DNA of 51,255 bases, taken from positions 1 through 51,255 of the forward strand of contig JAZNKS010000091.1 of NCBI GenBank assembly GCA_045578725.1. Direction: 5' to 3'. Shown here piece by piece: positions 40,487 through 49,104 of the stretch. Numbering within the stretch: the first letter of the stretch is position 1; each line of letters opens with the position of its first letter. A program made the translations under genes and the position numbers. Origin of the DNA: Flemingiibacterium sp045578725 (GTDB taxonomy: Bacteria > Bacillota > Clostridia > Oscillospirales > CAG-272). The notes beneath the pieces are model-generated. The model ran no database searches, had not been told where the DNA came from, and worked only from the letters and a program-made list of their open reading frames with translations.

Positions 40487-40514
40487 AGCAGCTGCATCCG
40501 TGGATGCAGCTGCT
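40487..40514. terminator. Palindromic terminator between the esterase and GH3 genes
   Basis: 13-bp arms AGCAGCTGCATCC and complement with only two bases between. The U-tract is poor on both strands. It lies between convergent stops. Confidence 0.65.
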
Positions 40515-40519
40515 CTTGC

Positions 40520-42400
40520 TTATTCGAAATGCACGGTCTTCGTTTCGCCGGCGCGAAGGAAGATCTTCTCAAATCCGCACAGATTCTTATGCGGGATATA
40601 CTCAAATTTCAGCACGGAATAGGCCGTATCGACATCGCCGGCATTTGTCACCTCAACGGTATCGGCATCCAGCCAGTTCTCGCGGATATCCGAATAGGTC
40701 AGACCGAAGCCGAAATCGTACAGGCACTCGCCCTTGAAGAATTTATAGGTGCGGTTCTCCATGCTGTAATCCTCAAACGGCGGAAGATCGTCCACCGATT
40801 TGTAGAAGCTGACAGGAAGCCGTCCGCTCGGCGATACCCGGCCAAACAGGATATCGGCCAGCGCGTTTCCGCCCTCTGCGCCCGGATAGAAGCATTGGAT
40901 GATCGCATCGCAGTACTCCTTCTCATAGCTGAGGTTTATGCTGCTGCCGCTCACGTTGACAAATACCGTCGGCTTGCCGACTTCCATCACGGCTTCGATC
41001 AGCCGCCGCTGGGAGCCGGGCAGCTCCAGATCCGCCTTATCGCCGCTCAGCGCGCCGTTGTAGGCATCGCCCTCCTCACCTTCCATCGTGGGATTCAGGC
41101 CCATACAGAGGATGACCACATCTGCCATCTTCGCGGCGATGATGGCTTCACGGAGCGGCTGTTCCTCCCAGATTCCAAGCTTATCCTTGAAGATATGGCA
41201 GCCCTGTGCATACAGAACCTTCGCATCCGTTCCGTCCTGAATGCCGCGGAGGAGAGTCGAATATTTCGACGGCGTTCCGTTGTAATTGCCGAGGAGCACC
41301 AGTCGGTCATCCGCATTCGGGCCGATCACGGCGATGGTGCCAATTTCCCTTGATAGCGGCAGAATGCCGTTATTCTTCAGAAGAACCATGCTCTCCTGCG
41401 CCATCCGGCGGTTCAGAGCCGTGTGGGCATCGCATTCAATCACATCATAGGGAATGGCATCATACTCGCAGTCATCGGCGAACATTCCAAGCCGGAAGCG
41501 GGCTTCAAACAGCTTTTCAGCCGCCGCCGTGATGGTATCATCGCTGACCAGTCCTTTGTCATACGCATCCTTCAGCCAGCGGTAAGCATTACCAAGATTC
41601 AGCTGACAGCCGTTATTCAGCGCCATCGCCGCGCTCTCGGTTTCATCAGCCGTCAGATGATGGCCGCTGTTGATGTCGCAGACAGCACCGTAATCCGAGA
41701 TAACATAACCCCTGAAGCCGAATTTCTCAACCAGGATCTCCTTCAGCAGACCCGAATCACCGCAGCAGGGCTTGCCGTTGACCCGATTGTAGGCGCCCAT
41801 TACGCAGGAGGGATCGGCGTGCTCGATACAATAGCGGAAGGCCTCCAGATAAGTCTCGAACAGATCCTTCTCGCTGACACGGGCATCAAAGCCATGACGG
41901 AGCCGCTCGGGGCCGCTGTGAACGGCATAATGCTTGATTGTGGCATCAAGCTTGCGGTATTTTCCGCTGCCCTGAAGACCGCGAATAAAGGCCGTTCCCA
42001 TCCGCCCGGTGAGATACGGATCCTCGCCGTAGGTTTCATGACCGCGCCCCCAGCGGGGATCCCGGAAGATATTGATATTCGGGGAGAGATAATTCAGGCC
42101 CTGATAAATGAGGGTATCGCCGAATTTGCGGTACTCATTGTATTTTGCGCGCGCTTCATCGGAGATTGCGACGGCCACTTCTTCCATGGTTTCCGTATTG
42201 AAGCTGGCCGCCATACCAATCGCCTGCGGAAATACCGTCGCACAGCCGGAGCGCGCGACACCGTGCAGACATTCGTTCCACCAGTTGTAGGCCGGAATGC
42301 CGAGCCGTTCAATCGCCGGTGCATCGTAGCGGATCTGTGACATTTTCTCTTCAAGTGTCATCTGTGCAACCAAAGCTTTGGCCTGCTGCATGAAGTTCAT
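40520..42400 (-). CDS. Beta-glucosidase/beta-xylosidase, glycoside hydrolase family 3, with shortened C-terminus
   Basis: 626 residues. The N-terminal barrel shows DPRWGRGHETYGEDPYL, KHYAVHS (K156, H157) and the nucleophile D236 in YVISDYGA. The second domain follows (QESMVLLKN, ELPGSQ, FYPGAEGG). The C-terminal FnIII-like domain ends at GETKTVHFE, about 60-80 residues before the usual end of the family. No signal peptide. GGAGG lies 8 bases before the ATG. It is second in an operon after the URO-D family gene. Confidence 0.92.
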   Translation of the reverse strand: MNFMQQAKALVAQMTLEEKMSQIRYDAPAIERLGIPAYNWWNECLHGVARSGCATVFPQAIGMAASFNTETMEEVAVAISDEARAKYNEYRKFGDTLIYQGLNYLSPNINIFRDPRWGRGHETYGEDPYLTGRMGTAFIRGLQGSGKYRKLDATIKHYAVHSGPERLRHGFDARVSEKDLFETYLEAFRYCIEHADPSCVMGAYNRVNGKPCCGDSGLLKEILVEKFGFRGYVISDYGAVCDINSGHHLTADETESAAMALNNGCQLNLGNAYRWLKDAYDKGLVSDDTITAAAEKLFEARFRLGMFADDCEYDAIPYDVIECDAHTALNRRMAQESMVLLKNNGILPLSREIGTIAVIGPNADDRLVLLGNYNGTPSKYSTLLRGIQDGTDAKVLYAQGCHIFKDKLGIWEEQPLREAIIAAKMADVVILCMGLNPTMEGEEGDAYNGALSGDKADLELPGSQRRLIEAVMEVGKPTVFVNVSGSSINLSYEKEYCDAIIQCFYPGAEGGNALADILFGRVSPSGRLPVSFYKSVDDLPPFEDYSMENRTYKFFKGECLYDFGFGLTYSDIRENWLDADTVEVTNAGDVDTAYSVLKFEYIPHKNLCGFEKIFLRAGETKTVHFE

Positions 42401-42439
42401 TGTATATTCCTCCCTTGTCGGTTGTCCCTTCGTTCACGG

Positions 42440-43501
42440 TCAGCGAATTGCATATTTCTCGTACATCTCGTTGTAATAAAGCGCATTTTCAACAGGGGTG
42501 TTGGAAGGAATGTGATTTCCCACCGCCATGAAAAAGCCGGGACAGTCTTTGCCGATATCGATGCACCGCCGCACCTCGGCCTCAATGTCCTCCTTCGTTC
42601 CGGAAAGCAGAATCCGCGTATCGGCATTGCCTACGATCACATGGGTTTTGCCGTATTTTTCGGCCATGTATTTCATGTCCGTCGTCGGCTCCAGGACAAA
42701 GCCGTCCGCTCCGCACTGGGCGATATCATCGATGAATTCCGTGAAATTTCCGTCACTGGTAAACAGGACCGTCTTTTTACACTCCTTCAAAAGCATGATT
42801 TCCTTTTTCAGAAGAGGGAAAACGAATTCCCGATACCACGCGGGAGCGATAACCGGTCCGCTGGTCCAGCAGAGATCGTCATGGATCATGACAACATCCG
42901 CCTCGCTCTGCGCGAGCAGTTCAATATACTGCATGATGAATTTTCCGTAATCCTCCACCACCGCACCGAAGCCCTTCGGATCAATTCCCGCGGCCATCAG
43001 AAGCATTTCCCAGCCGAACATATCAATCAATCCGCTGAAGCAGCAGATATAGCATCCTGTCATGTTCACGCAGTCCGGATACATGGCTTCATACATCCGG
43101 TAGTTTCCGTTGATCTGATCAAGCACCGTTTTGCGGTCGGGCACCGTGTACGCCTCGCTGGGGCGGAAGGCCAGAACCTCCTCCGGTTCTTCAAACGGAC
43201 AGTAGGCATCATCCGAAAAATCGCTTCCGTCGGAAGCATATTTGGCATGGCCCATCCGCGTACGATGGCCGTTCATGCAGTTGCCGCTGAAGGCCCAGAC
43301 ATTCCACATAAAGCCGTAATCCCAGGCCTTGACAAATGCGCTCGAGGCTTCGCTCCGAAGCGCGTCGCTGTTAGCCCCGGATACATCGATTCCGGTCACA
43401 GCCTTTACCAGATCCCAATGAAAATGTGCCGAATACTCCGTGCGCGGTATCTTTTTCGGTGCTTCCAGATGAAGCGCGGAAAGGGCATTCTCCTTTGACA
43501 T
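42440..43501 (-). CDS. Uroporphyrinogen decarboxylase (URO-D) family protein
   Basis: 353 residues. PKKIPRTEYSAHFHW near the N-terminus, DVVMIHDDLCWTSGPVIAPAWYREFVFP in the middle and MAVGNHIPSNTPVENALYYNEMYEKY at the end match the URO-D/MtaA-like family of Clostridia. Many members are methyltransferases acting with corrinoid proteins, often on plant methoxy-compounds; no corrinoid protein is nearby. True haem synthesis is unlikely. GGAGG lies 8 bases before ATG 43501. The GH3 gene follows 39 bases later in the same operon. Confidence 0.85.
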   Translation of the reverse strand: MSKENALSALHLEAPKKIPRTEYSAHFHWDLVKAVTGIDVSGANSDALRSEASSAFVKAWDYGFMWNVWAFSGNCMNGHRTRMGHAKYASDGSDFSDDAYCPFEEPEEVLAFRPSEAYTVPDRKTVLDQINGNYRMYEAMYPDCVNMTGCYICCFSGLIDMFGWEMLLMAAGIDPKGFGAVVEDYGKFIMQYIELLAQSEADVVMIHDDLCWTSGPVIAPAWYREFVFPLLKKEIMLLKECKKTVLFTSDGNFTEFIDDIAQCGADGFVLEPTTDMKYMAEKYGKTHVIVGNADTRILLSGTKEDIEAEVRRCIDIGKDCPGFFMAVGNHIPSNTPVENALYYNEMYEKYAIR

Positions 43502-43594
43502 AACAAGTGCCTCCGATCCTAATCGTTCTTCGATAACAACGGATGAAGCCCGGCCGTATCCGCCAGCCTTTTTCATCCTTTCGCTTATATGACG

Positions 43595-43623
43595 ATTGTA
43601 CCACTAAATCCAATGCTTGTCAA
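43595..43623 (-). promoter_or_regulatory. Promoter of the URO-D/GH3 operon
   Basis: Minus strand TTGACA (43618-43623), 17-base spacer ending in TGG, TACAAT (43595-43600). Confidence 0.85.
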
Positions 43624-43699
43624 TACGGTATTCTTGCTTTTTGGCGTTATTTTGAAATGAAACCTGACTTCTTGTGCGAAAAGAGGCAATATGAATCCG

Positions 43700-44023
43700 T
43701 CACAAGGCCATAAAGAATAGAATCCCCAGAATTGGCAGAAGAAACAATGGACACAGAACACCCGATACAATCCGGATCACCCGATACTGCGCGAATTTCC
43801 AGGAAAGGAGGGCGATCACAAAGCCAACAATCGAGAGGAGAGCAATTCCCATCACAAGGATATCAAGACCAACACCTAAAAGCTCATGTCCGCCAGCCCC
43901 CCGTTCCGCAAGTTCGGCAAACTGTCGGTTGACATCAACCGCACCTGCGATACCGGAAACCAACTCAAAAACAAAAACTGTGATCGCCAGGACGAATAAG
44001 ATAACGGAAAACAGCTTTTTCAT
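43700..44023 (-). CDS. Small hypothetical membrane protein
   Basis: 107 residues with three hydrophobic segments: one at the N-terminus (FSVILFVLAITVFVFELVSGIAGAV), one in the middle (ILVMGIALLSIVGFVIALLSW) and one at the C-terminus (VLCPLFLLPILGILFFMAL). No family recognised. It has its own promoter with an extended -10. The ribosome site (GGTGG) is modest. Confidence 0.7.
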   Translation of the reverse strand: MKKLFSVILFVLAITVFVFELVSGIAGAVDVNRQFAELAERGAGGHELLGVGLDILVMGIALLSIVGFVIALLSWKFAQYRVIRIVSGVLCPLFLLPILGILFFMAL

Positions 44024-44045
44024 AATACCACCGCCTTTCTATTTC

Positions 44046-44074
44046 ATTATAGCATGATCAAGCGATTTTTTCAA
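44046..44074 (-). promoter_or_regulatory. Promoter of the small membrane protein gene
   Basis: Minus strand TTGAAA (44069-44074), 17-base spacer ending in TGC, TATAAT (44046-44051). Confidence 0.75.
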
Positions 44075-44097
44075 GGTGTTTTGCTTGCGGCATAAAG

Positions 44098-44127
44098 AAA
44101 ATCCCCGTTCCGAAGAACGAGGATTTT
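44098..44127 (-). terminator. GH39 terminator
   Basis: AAAATCC-N-CGTTC stem with one mismatch and loop TTCG, followed on the minus strand by a short T-rich stretch (TTTTCTTTATG). It lies about 35 bases after the GH39 stop. Confidence 0.75.
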
Positions 44128-44161
44128 GGGGTTTAGAGGTCAAAATGACAACCCTTCTATT

Positions 44162-45469
44162 TTATTTTGACGCCTGCCACTCAATGAGCATCACGGTATT
44201 ATTTTCGATGGTATTTGCGTTTGGTGCCCACGAAAGCAGATGTCTGTCATCAATGATCGATATATGCGCATGCGCAAGATCCACCCCCTCAAGCGTCAGC
44301 GACTGAACCGAGCCCGTAAGATTGGATACCATCAGCGCGTGATAGTTTCCGTCAGACGCCGCGACAGCATACAAATCCTCCGTGTCCACAGTAAGCTCCA
44401 CCTGATTTCCAAGACGGTAAAGAGTATTGAACGCAACCATGGAATAATACGCGTGGATCGGCTCCTTGGACTTTACGTCAAACAAGGGACAATACGGCAC
44501 GGTGTTTGCTCGCATATCGTAAATGCAGAGGACCGCGGGGGTACGGTTCTGCATCGCCAGCATCATGCCCGCCACCTCTGCGGAATGGTGCGCCGTTCCG
44601 TACTCGTCTACAAAGGGGTCCCACTCGTTGATGTGGTTCTCTACGTTCTCAAAGCCGTATTCCTTGAGAGTATCTGCCACGTATTGCTCCCAGATCAGCG
44701 TGGTTTTGGTATCCTCATAGGTGTGCCAGGAGAAGAAATCAAAGGGAGAGCCATGCTCGCGAACGTATTGGAGAAATCCGTGGAAGAAATCGATAAAATA
44801 CCGGTATGCCTCCGCCTTCCGCTCACTCACGTTCTGATAGGTGAGCGCGTGAAATCCGCAGGACGCATATCCGCCGATCTTAATATGAGGAAAGCGTGCC
44901 TTCAGATGCTTTGCCGCAACGTCGTAAAGGCGATAATATTCCTCCGCCGTTCCCGACCACATCTGAGGCGCATTCTTGCAGAATACGTTGTCGGGCTCGT
45001 TCCAAATTTCCCAATAGGTAATGTCATAGCAGAAGCCGTCTGCCCAGCCCTCGGTATAGTGGGCGATGATATGCTCGCAGATCTGCGCCCACTTCCCGTA
45101 ATCCTTGGGCGGCGCCGTGCGGTAGGCTCGAATATTGGAAAGGACCTCAATGGTGATGCCGAGACGGAAATAGGGCTCCACCTCCGCCTCCACCAGCGAT
45201 TGGATCAAAAAATCGGTAAACGCGAAATCATAGCTTTCGGGATCGTTTACGTCTGCGTCAAAATCCCTGAAAATATTGGGAACGTCCACGTACCTGCTTC
45301 CGCCGTACGGACCCCCTACGTCGTGCAAGCGAGAATACGGAATTCCTGCCTCGGTCAGATAATGAAAGAGGCCGTTGTTCCCGGAGCCACCCAGAGGAGG
45401 CTGTCCACCGCCGTGCATGGGCTTGATTTTTCCCACGATTTTCGTTGTATCCACCTTTATCGTACTCAT
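44162..45469 (-). CDS. Beta-xylosidase, glycoside hydrolase family 39
   Basis: 435 residues. YWEIWNEPDN holds the acid/base E158 and HINEWDP the nucleophile E282, both typical of GH39. It releases xylose from xylo-oligosaccharides in the cytoplasm; no signal peptide. AAGGAG lies 7 bases before ATG 45469. By eye it is less GC-rich than the genes to its left, so it may have been acquired separately. It lies next to the mobile element but has its own promoter and terminator. Confidence 0.92.
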   Translation of the reverse strand: MSTIKVDTTKIVGKIKPMHGGGQPPLGGSGNNGLFHYLTEAGIPYSRLHDVGGPYGGSRYVDVPNIFRDFDADVNDPESYDFAFTDFLIQSLVEAEVEPYFRLGITIEVLSNIRAYRTAPPKDYGKWAQICEHIIAHYTEGWADGFCYDITYWEIWNEPDNVFCKNAPQMWSGTAEEYYRLYDVAAKHLKARFPHIKIGGYASCGFHALTYQNVSERKAEAYRYFIDFFHGFLQYVREHGSPFDFFSWHTYEDTKTTLIWEQYVADTLKEYGFENVENHINEWDPFVDEYGTAHHSAEVAGMMLAMQNRTPAVLCIYDMRANTVPYCPLFDVKSKEPIHAYYSMVAFNTLYRLGNQVELTVDTEDLYAVAASDGNYHALMVSNLTGSVQSLTLEGVDLAHAHISIIDDRHLLSWAPNANTIENNTVMLIEWQASK

Positions 45470-45531
45470 ATCCAATCTCCTTTACATCAGTTTTTAATTG
45501 TCTTTTACCTTGATAAACAAGTCTTTTTGAA

Positions 45532-45586
45532 ATTATACCATAAACCGATACGTTATTCAAGCTCTTTTTTTACGAAACTTTTTCGT
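45532..45586 (-). promoter_or_regulatory. GH39 promoter with upstream inverted repeat
   Basis: Minus strand TTGAAT (45555-45560), 17-base spacer ending in TGG, TATAAT (45532-45537). ACGAAA-N3-TTTCGT at 45572-45586 lies just upstream of the -35 and could bind a regulator. Confidence 0.7.
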
Positions 45587-45692
45587 TAATGATTTTTTAA
45601 TTATAACGGTACGATATTGTCGAGTGTTCAAGTCCCGATGGTTCGCAAGGAGTTGTCACCAAATCATTTCTTGAATTTTTGCCTTAAAAACC

Positions 45693-45720
45693 AAAAAAGC
45701 CCTTGAAAATCAAGGACTTT
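45693..45720 (-). terminator. Terminator of the recombinase operon
   Basis: CCTTGA-AAA-TCAAGG stem with flanking pairs, followed on the minus strand by CTTTTTTGG. It overlaps the recombinase stop codon region. Confidence 0.8.
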
Positions 45721-47215
45721 CGGCTGGAGTTGTCAAATTGACCTCCAAAGATGGCTCCCCCGTGGAGTTCATATCCGAAATTATGCCTGACTCTTCAAGC
45801 TCGGCAAAGGTAACTGTTTTTGTCCCGTTTTTGTAATTGAATGTAATCACCAATTTGTCATCATAGAGGAAAATCGCATTGACAAAGGCATCTATAAATT
45901 TTCTTCTGTGCTCAAATATGTTTGTATCAAAGGTTCGGAACTTGTGGAACCAAAACACAATAATTTCTCTTGAAACCATCGGCTTACCAAGCTCCTCTTT
46001 GGCGATTTGGATCTGCAGCTCGCTTTTTCGTGACTCAAGCTCCGCCATCTTATTCCTGGTGGACTCGCCGCAGATACCCATCATAATCGCATTAAGAAGA
46101 TTTTCGATTCCCTTTTCAACCTCGGCAAGCTGATTTTTCAGAACAGGTACAACCATGTTTTCTGTTTCCTGCAATTTCATCACATCGTCGGCAAGCTGCT
46201 CAATCAGCGCATCATCGTACACGATTTTCTTGATTTCAGCTATCACCAAATCCTCGATCCACGATTTCCTCACCGTTTTCTTGTCGCAGCCGAGCTTGCG
46301 TTTTACACCCGAACATTTATAATAGCGATAAACAGTATCATCACGGCGCTTTCCGCTCTCCCCTGCCATCATTCGCTGACATTTACCGCAGAACAATTTT
46401 GCGGAAAGCAGATATTCCTCCTCCGCTTTGTGCCGTGCCGGAGCCTTTTTGTTGGATTCCATTCGCCTCTGCACCGCATCAAACAGTTCTTCCGGAACGA
46501 TGGCTGGAATCCCGTTTGGAATTACCGTATCACGGAAACGGTACTCTCCAAGATATCTTCTGTTTCGCAGGATGTTCGACACAACATTTTCTGAAATCAC
46601 CGCGCCTTTGCGGTTACGAATCCCTCTCGCTTGCAGATCATCCACAATCTCCTTCATCGTATATCCGTCGATATATTTTTGGAAGATTTCGACTATGATC
46701 GGTGCATACAGCGGATCGATTTGAAAATGTTTTTCCTGATCGGTTACATATCCCAGAGGAATGCTGCCGTTTGATTTACAGGCAAGCGCATTATCGGTCA
46801 TGCCGCGGATTGTCTTTTCTGCAAGTTCTGCGGAATAATATTCGGCAACACCTTCAAGCAGAGATTCAAGGAGTATGCCGTCAGGTCCATCGGAAATCGC
46901 TTCGGTTGCGGATACGACTTTCACGCCGTTCTTACGCAAGGCCCGTTTATAAAAGGCGGAGTCATAGCGGTCACGGGCGAATCTGTCAAGCTTCCACACG
47001 ATAACCACATCGAACGCTTTGCCGGCGCTGTCTTTTATCATTTTCTGAAAATCGGGACGGTTATCCGTCTTCGCCGAATATGCACGGTCTATGTATGTAC
47101 CCACGATCTCGATGCCGTTTTTGTCGGCAAACGCTGTGTTTTCGCGGATTTGTCCTTCGATTGACTCCTCGCGCTGGTTGTCCGAGGAATATCGCGCGTA
47201 TATTACGCCTCGCAT
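45710..47215 (-). CDS. Large serine recombinase (site-specific integrase)
   Basis: 501 residues. The resolvase domain has YARYSS with the likely nucleophile S10, and WKLDRFARDRYD. The recombinase domain begins near LGYVTD; a zinc ribbon follows (CGKCQRMM, YYKCSG, GC) and then a coiled coil (about 345-400) and a C-terminal region. It inserts and excises the element by double-strand exchange. AAAGGAG lies before the ATG. It is the third gene behind the repressor promoter, so its expression should be tied to repressor state. Confidence 0.93.
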   Translation of the reverse strand: MRGVIYARYSSDNQREESIEGQIRENTAFADKNGIEIVGTYIDRAYSAKTDNRPDFQKMIKDSAGKAFDVVIVWKLDRFARDRYDSAFYKRALRKNGVKVVSATEAISDGPDGILLESLLEGVAEYYSAELAEKTIRGMTDNALACKSNGSIPLGYVTDQEKHFQIDPLYAPIIVEIFQKYIDGYTMKEIVDDLQARGIRNRKGAVISENVVSNILRNRRYLGEYRFRDTVIPNGIPAIVPEELFDAVQRRMESNKKAPARHKAEEEYLLSAKLFCGKCQRMMAGESGKRRDDTVYRYYKCSGVKRKLGCDKKTVRKSWIEDLVIAEIKKIVYDDALIEQLADDVMKLQETENMVVPVLKNQLAEVEKGIENLLNAIMMGICGESTRNKMAELESRKSELQIQIAKEELGKPMVSREIIVFWFHKFRTFDTNIFEHRRKFIDAFVNAIFLYDDKLVITFNYKNGTKTVTFAELEESGIISDMNSTGEPSLEVNLTTPAESP

Positions 47216-47239
47216 TGATTTGACTCCTTTCTTGCAAAA

Positions 47240-48154
47240 TCATAATTTAAATTCTTGAGAACGATCTGTCAACGCCTCCCTAATCTCGTTGTCTGTGATA
47301 AACGATTTGTTTAGTTCAATAGCGTTGTAAATATCCGGTTGTTGCATAGCGCGCACATAACAGTTTTTCTCGAAGCGAAGATAAAGATAATTGTCTTCAA
47401 AGTACAAAGATGTACCTGGAATGTCGTTACTGCTCCATTGGTCAAACGGGGTGCTCATATGAATAACTAACCGTATTTCTTTTTCGTTTTTGTAGAAATC
47501 ACTTTTGTAACAAAAAGCACATTGCGACAAATATGATTTTATAATCTTAATGACCATCGATTGTTTTGCTTTCTTCGTCAAGGTGTCATCTTTCATAAAA
47601 CAATCAAACAATTTTTTGATGACTTCCTCCAGTTGTTCCTTCATTATTTGATATGAATATTGAACTTCTACCAGGCGAATGTGGTTTTGACAATTAACAG
47701 TATTAAAGCAAAAAATTAGATCATCAAAAGATAATTTATGAAGTTCTATCAGCCACCCATCATTAGGTGCATATCTCTCTTTCATATGTCTTGAATAACC
47801 TTCCGCTGTAAGACATAGAATCCAGATATCATCGATCCCCGATACAATATCAGAAGCTTTTATATTTTTCAGAATGTGATAAAAATTTTGATCAATAATT
47901 TTTTGATCATATATGGAACCACATGCATGAAAGTACGGTTCTAAAATGTGCGTTCCTTCATTCTTATCTTGAAAATCGGATGCTTTAGTGAGACGAAAAT
48001 TTACGCTGCCCTTTTCTTCATCGACAATTTTACTTTTTGAATCATGGCTTGTATAGTGATATAGTGATAACGGTGAGATGGTGGGTTCAGCAAAAGGAGA
48101 AACAAACAACACTTCGTATTGCAATTCTTCCAAATTGTTTGATTTATATTTCAT
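47240..48154 (-). CDS. DUF2971 domain protein (element cargo)
   Basis: 304 residues from ATG 48154; a GTG start up to 10 residues earlier is possible. LYHYTS near the N-terminus, FRLTKASDFQDKNEG, WILCLTAEGYSRHMKERYAPNDGWLIEL and FYKNEKEIRLVIHM fit DUF2971, whose function is unknown but which is common in mobile elements and defence regions. It is visibly AT-rich compared with all its neighbours, which suggests separate transfer. It lies between the repressor and the recombinase in one operon. Confidence 0.8.
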   Translation of the reverse strand: MKYKSNNLEELQYEVLFVSPFAEPTISPLSLYHYTSHDSKSKIVDEEKGSVNFRLTKASDFQDKNEGTHILEPYFHACGSIYDQKIIDQNFYHILKNIKASDIVSGIDDIWILCLTAEGYSRHMKERYAPNDGWLIELHKLSFDDLIFCFNTVNCQNHIRLVEVQYSYQIMKEQLEEVIKKLFDCFMKDDTLTKKAKQSMVIKIIKSYLSQCAFCYKSDFYKNEKEIRLVIHMSTPFDQWSSNDIPGTSLYFEDNYLYLRFEKNCYVRAMQQPDIYNAIELNKSFITDNEIREALTDRSQEFKL

Positions 48155-48164
48155 ATTAATCACA

Positions 48165-48878
48165 TCATTCTTCCACAACACCAATCACTCTACCACAACA
48201 GTAAACGCTGTCGTTCTCATCAAGTCGGATCGGCTTATACTTCTCATTATGTGAAATCAAACACTTGTCGCCAAGCTCCTTGATATAAGCATCGCCGTTG
48301 ACAACGAAGATGCCAATCTCACCCACATCAACAGAATCGCATTTTTCCACAAATACTCTGTTGCCTCCGTGATAGGTAGGCTCCATACTGTCGCCCGCAA
48401 TCGGTATAACATAATCGGCGGCATCTGCTTCAGCGGATTCCTCCACCAATATCTGTTCCGGTGTTTCTGTTTCAAGAAAGTTGCCCGTTCCTGCCGATGC
48501 CGGATAATTGAAAAAGTCGATCTTCAGCATACGGGGCTTGGGCTTTCGGGAAGCAGCGGTCACGCGCTTGTATTCGCTGTCAATCAGATAATCCACAACA
48601 TCTTTACCGTGCTCATCGAGAGCACGGTATTTTTGTATCGTGCCCCACTCTGCGGCAGTGGGATGCTGTACCATAGACTTGCAGCCGATCAATTCATCGG
48701 CAGATACACCGAGCAGATCACAAAGACGAGCGAGCTTGTCGCAATCAGGGCGACCGATTCCTTTCTCCCAGTTATATATAACTCTGCCCGAACTCTCACC
48801 GAGCGCGTCGGCAATGTCCTGCTGTGTCATTCCTTTTTGTAAGCGATACTCTTTGATTCGCGCACCGATCGTACTCAT
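48165..48878 (-). CDS. LexA/CI-type repressor (XRE HTH plus S24 peptidase)
   Basis: 237 residues. An N-terminal helix-turn-helix (MTQQDIADALGESSGRVIYNWEKG) is joined to an S24 self-cleaving domain with a likely cut site A129-G130 in YPASAGTG, S164 in GDSMEPT and K200 in AYIKEL. DNA damage should trigger self-cleavage through RecA and relieve repression, starting excision or transfer. GGAGG lies before the ATG. Its promoter carries a palindrome, so it is probably self-regulated. Confidence 0.93.
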   Translation of the reverse strand: MSTIGARIKEYRLQKGMTQQDIADALGESSGRVIYNWEKGIGRPDCDKLARLCDLLGVSADELIGCKSMVQHPTAAEWGTIQKYRALDEHGKDVVDYLIDSEYKRVTAASRKPKPRMLKIDFFNYPASAGTGNFLETETPEQILVEESAEADAADYVIPIAGDSMEPTYHGGNRVFVEKCDSVDVGEIGIFVVNGDAYIKELGDKCLISHNEKYKPIRLDENDSVYCCGRVIGVVEE

Positions 48879-48911
48879 GCGGATATACCTCCGATTTTAT
48901 ATTACACGTCT

Positions 48912-48940
48912 ATTTTATCATATAAAATTGTATTTGTCAA
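48912..48940 (-). promoter_or_regulatory. Repressor promoter with operator palindrome over the -10
   Basis: Minus strand TTGACA (48935-48940), 17-base spacer, TAAAAT (48912-48917). The perfect inverted repeat ATTTTAT-N3-ATAAAAT covers 48912-48928. Confidence 0.85.
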
Positions 48941-48971
48941 GTGAATACTCCAAAATAATTATAGAAAACTA

Positions 48972-49002
48972 TTGACATTCCAAGAATTTTATAGTATAAT
49001 AT
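48972..49002 (+). promoter_or_regulatory. Divergent element promoter with matching operator-like site
   Basis: TTGACA (48972-48977), 17-base spacer, TATAAT (48995-49000). ATTTTAT-AGT-ATAATAT at 48986-49002 resembles the repressor palindrome. No plus-strand gene follows until MobC at 50578; the transcript would be antisense to the XRE-TPR gene. Confidence 0.7.
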
Positions 49003-49072
49003 CAAATACACAACGAAATACGAGTGCACCGTATCAAACATCAAATATTGCGCCGCATGAAACAAAGAATAA

Positions 49073-49091
49073 GCCCCGCACGAGGCGGGGC
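49073..49091 (-). terminator. Hairpin after the XRE-TPR gene
   Basis: GCCCCGC/GCGGGGC with a 5-base loop, followed on the minus strand by TTATTCTTTG. There is no U-tract on the plus strand, so plus-strand read-through is possible. Confidence 0.7.
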
Positions 49092-49104
49092 GAGAGTAGC
49101 ATTG

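Noticed and set aside
45615..45660. GTTCAAGTCC resembling the T-loop of a tRNA, a possible attachment site in a tRNA gene
   Set aside because: The flanking bases do not form the five-pair T-stem or an acceptor stem, and serine recombinases rarely use tRNA ends.
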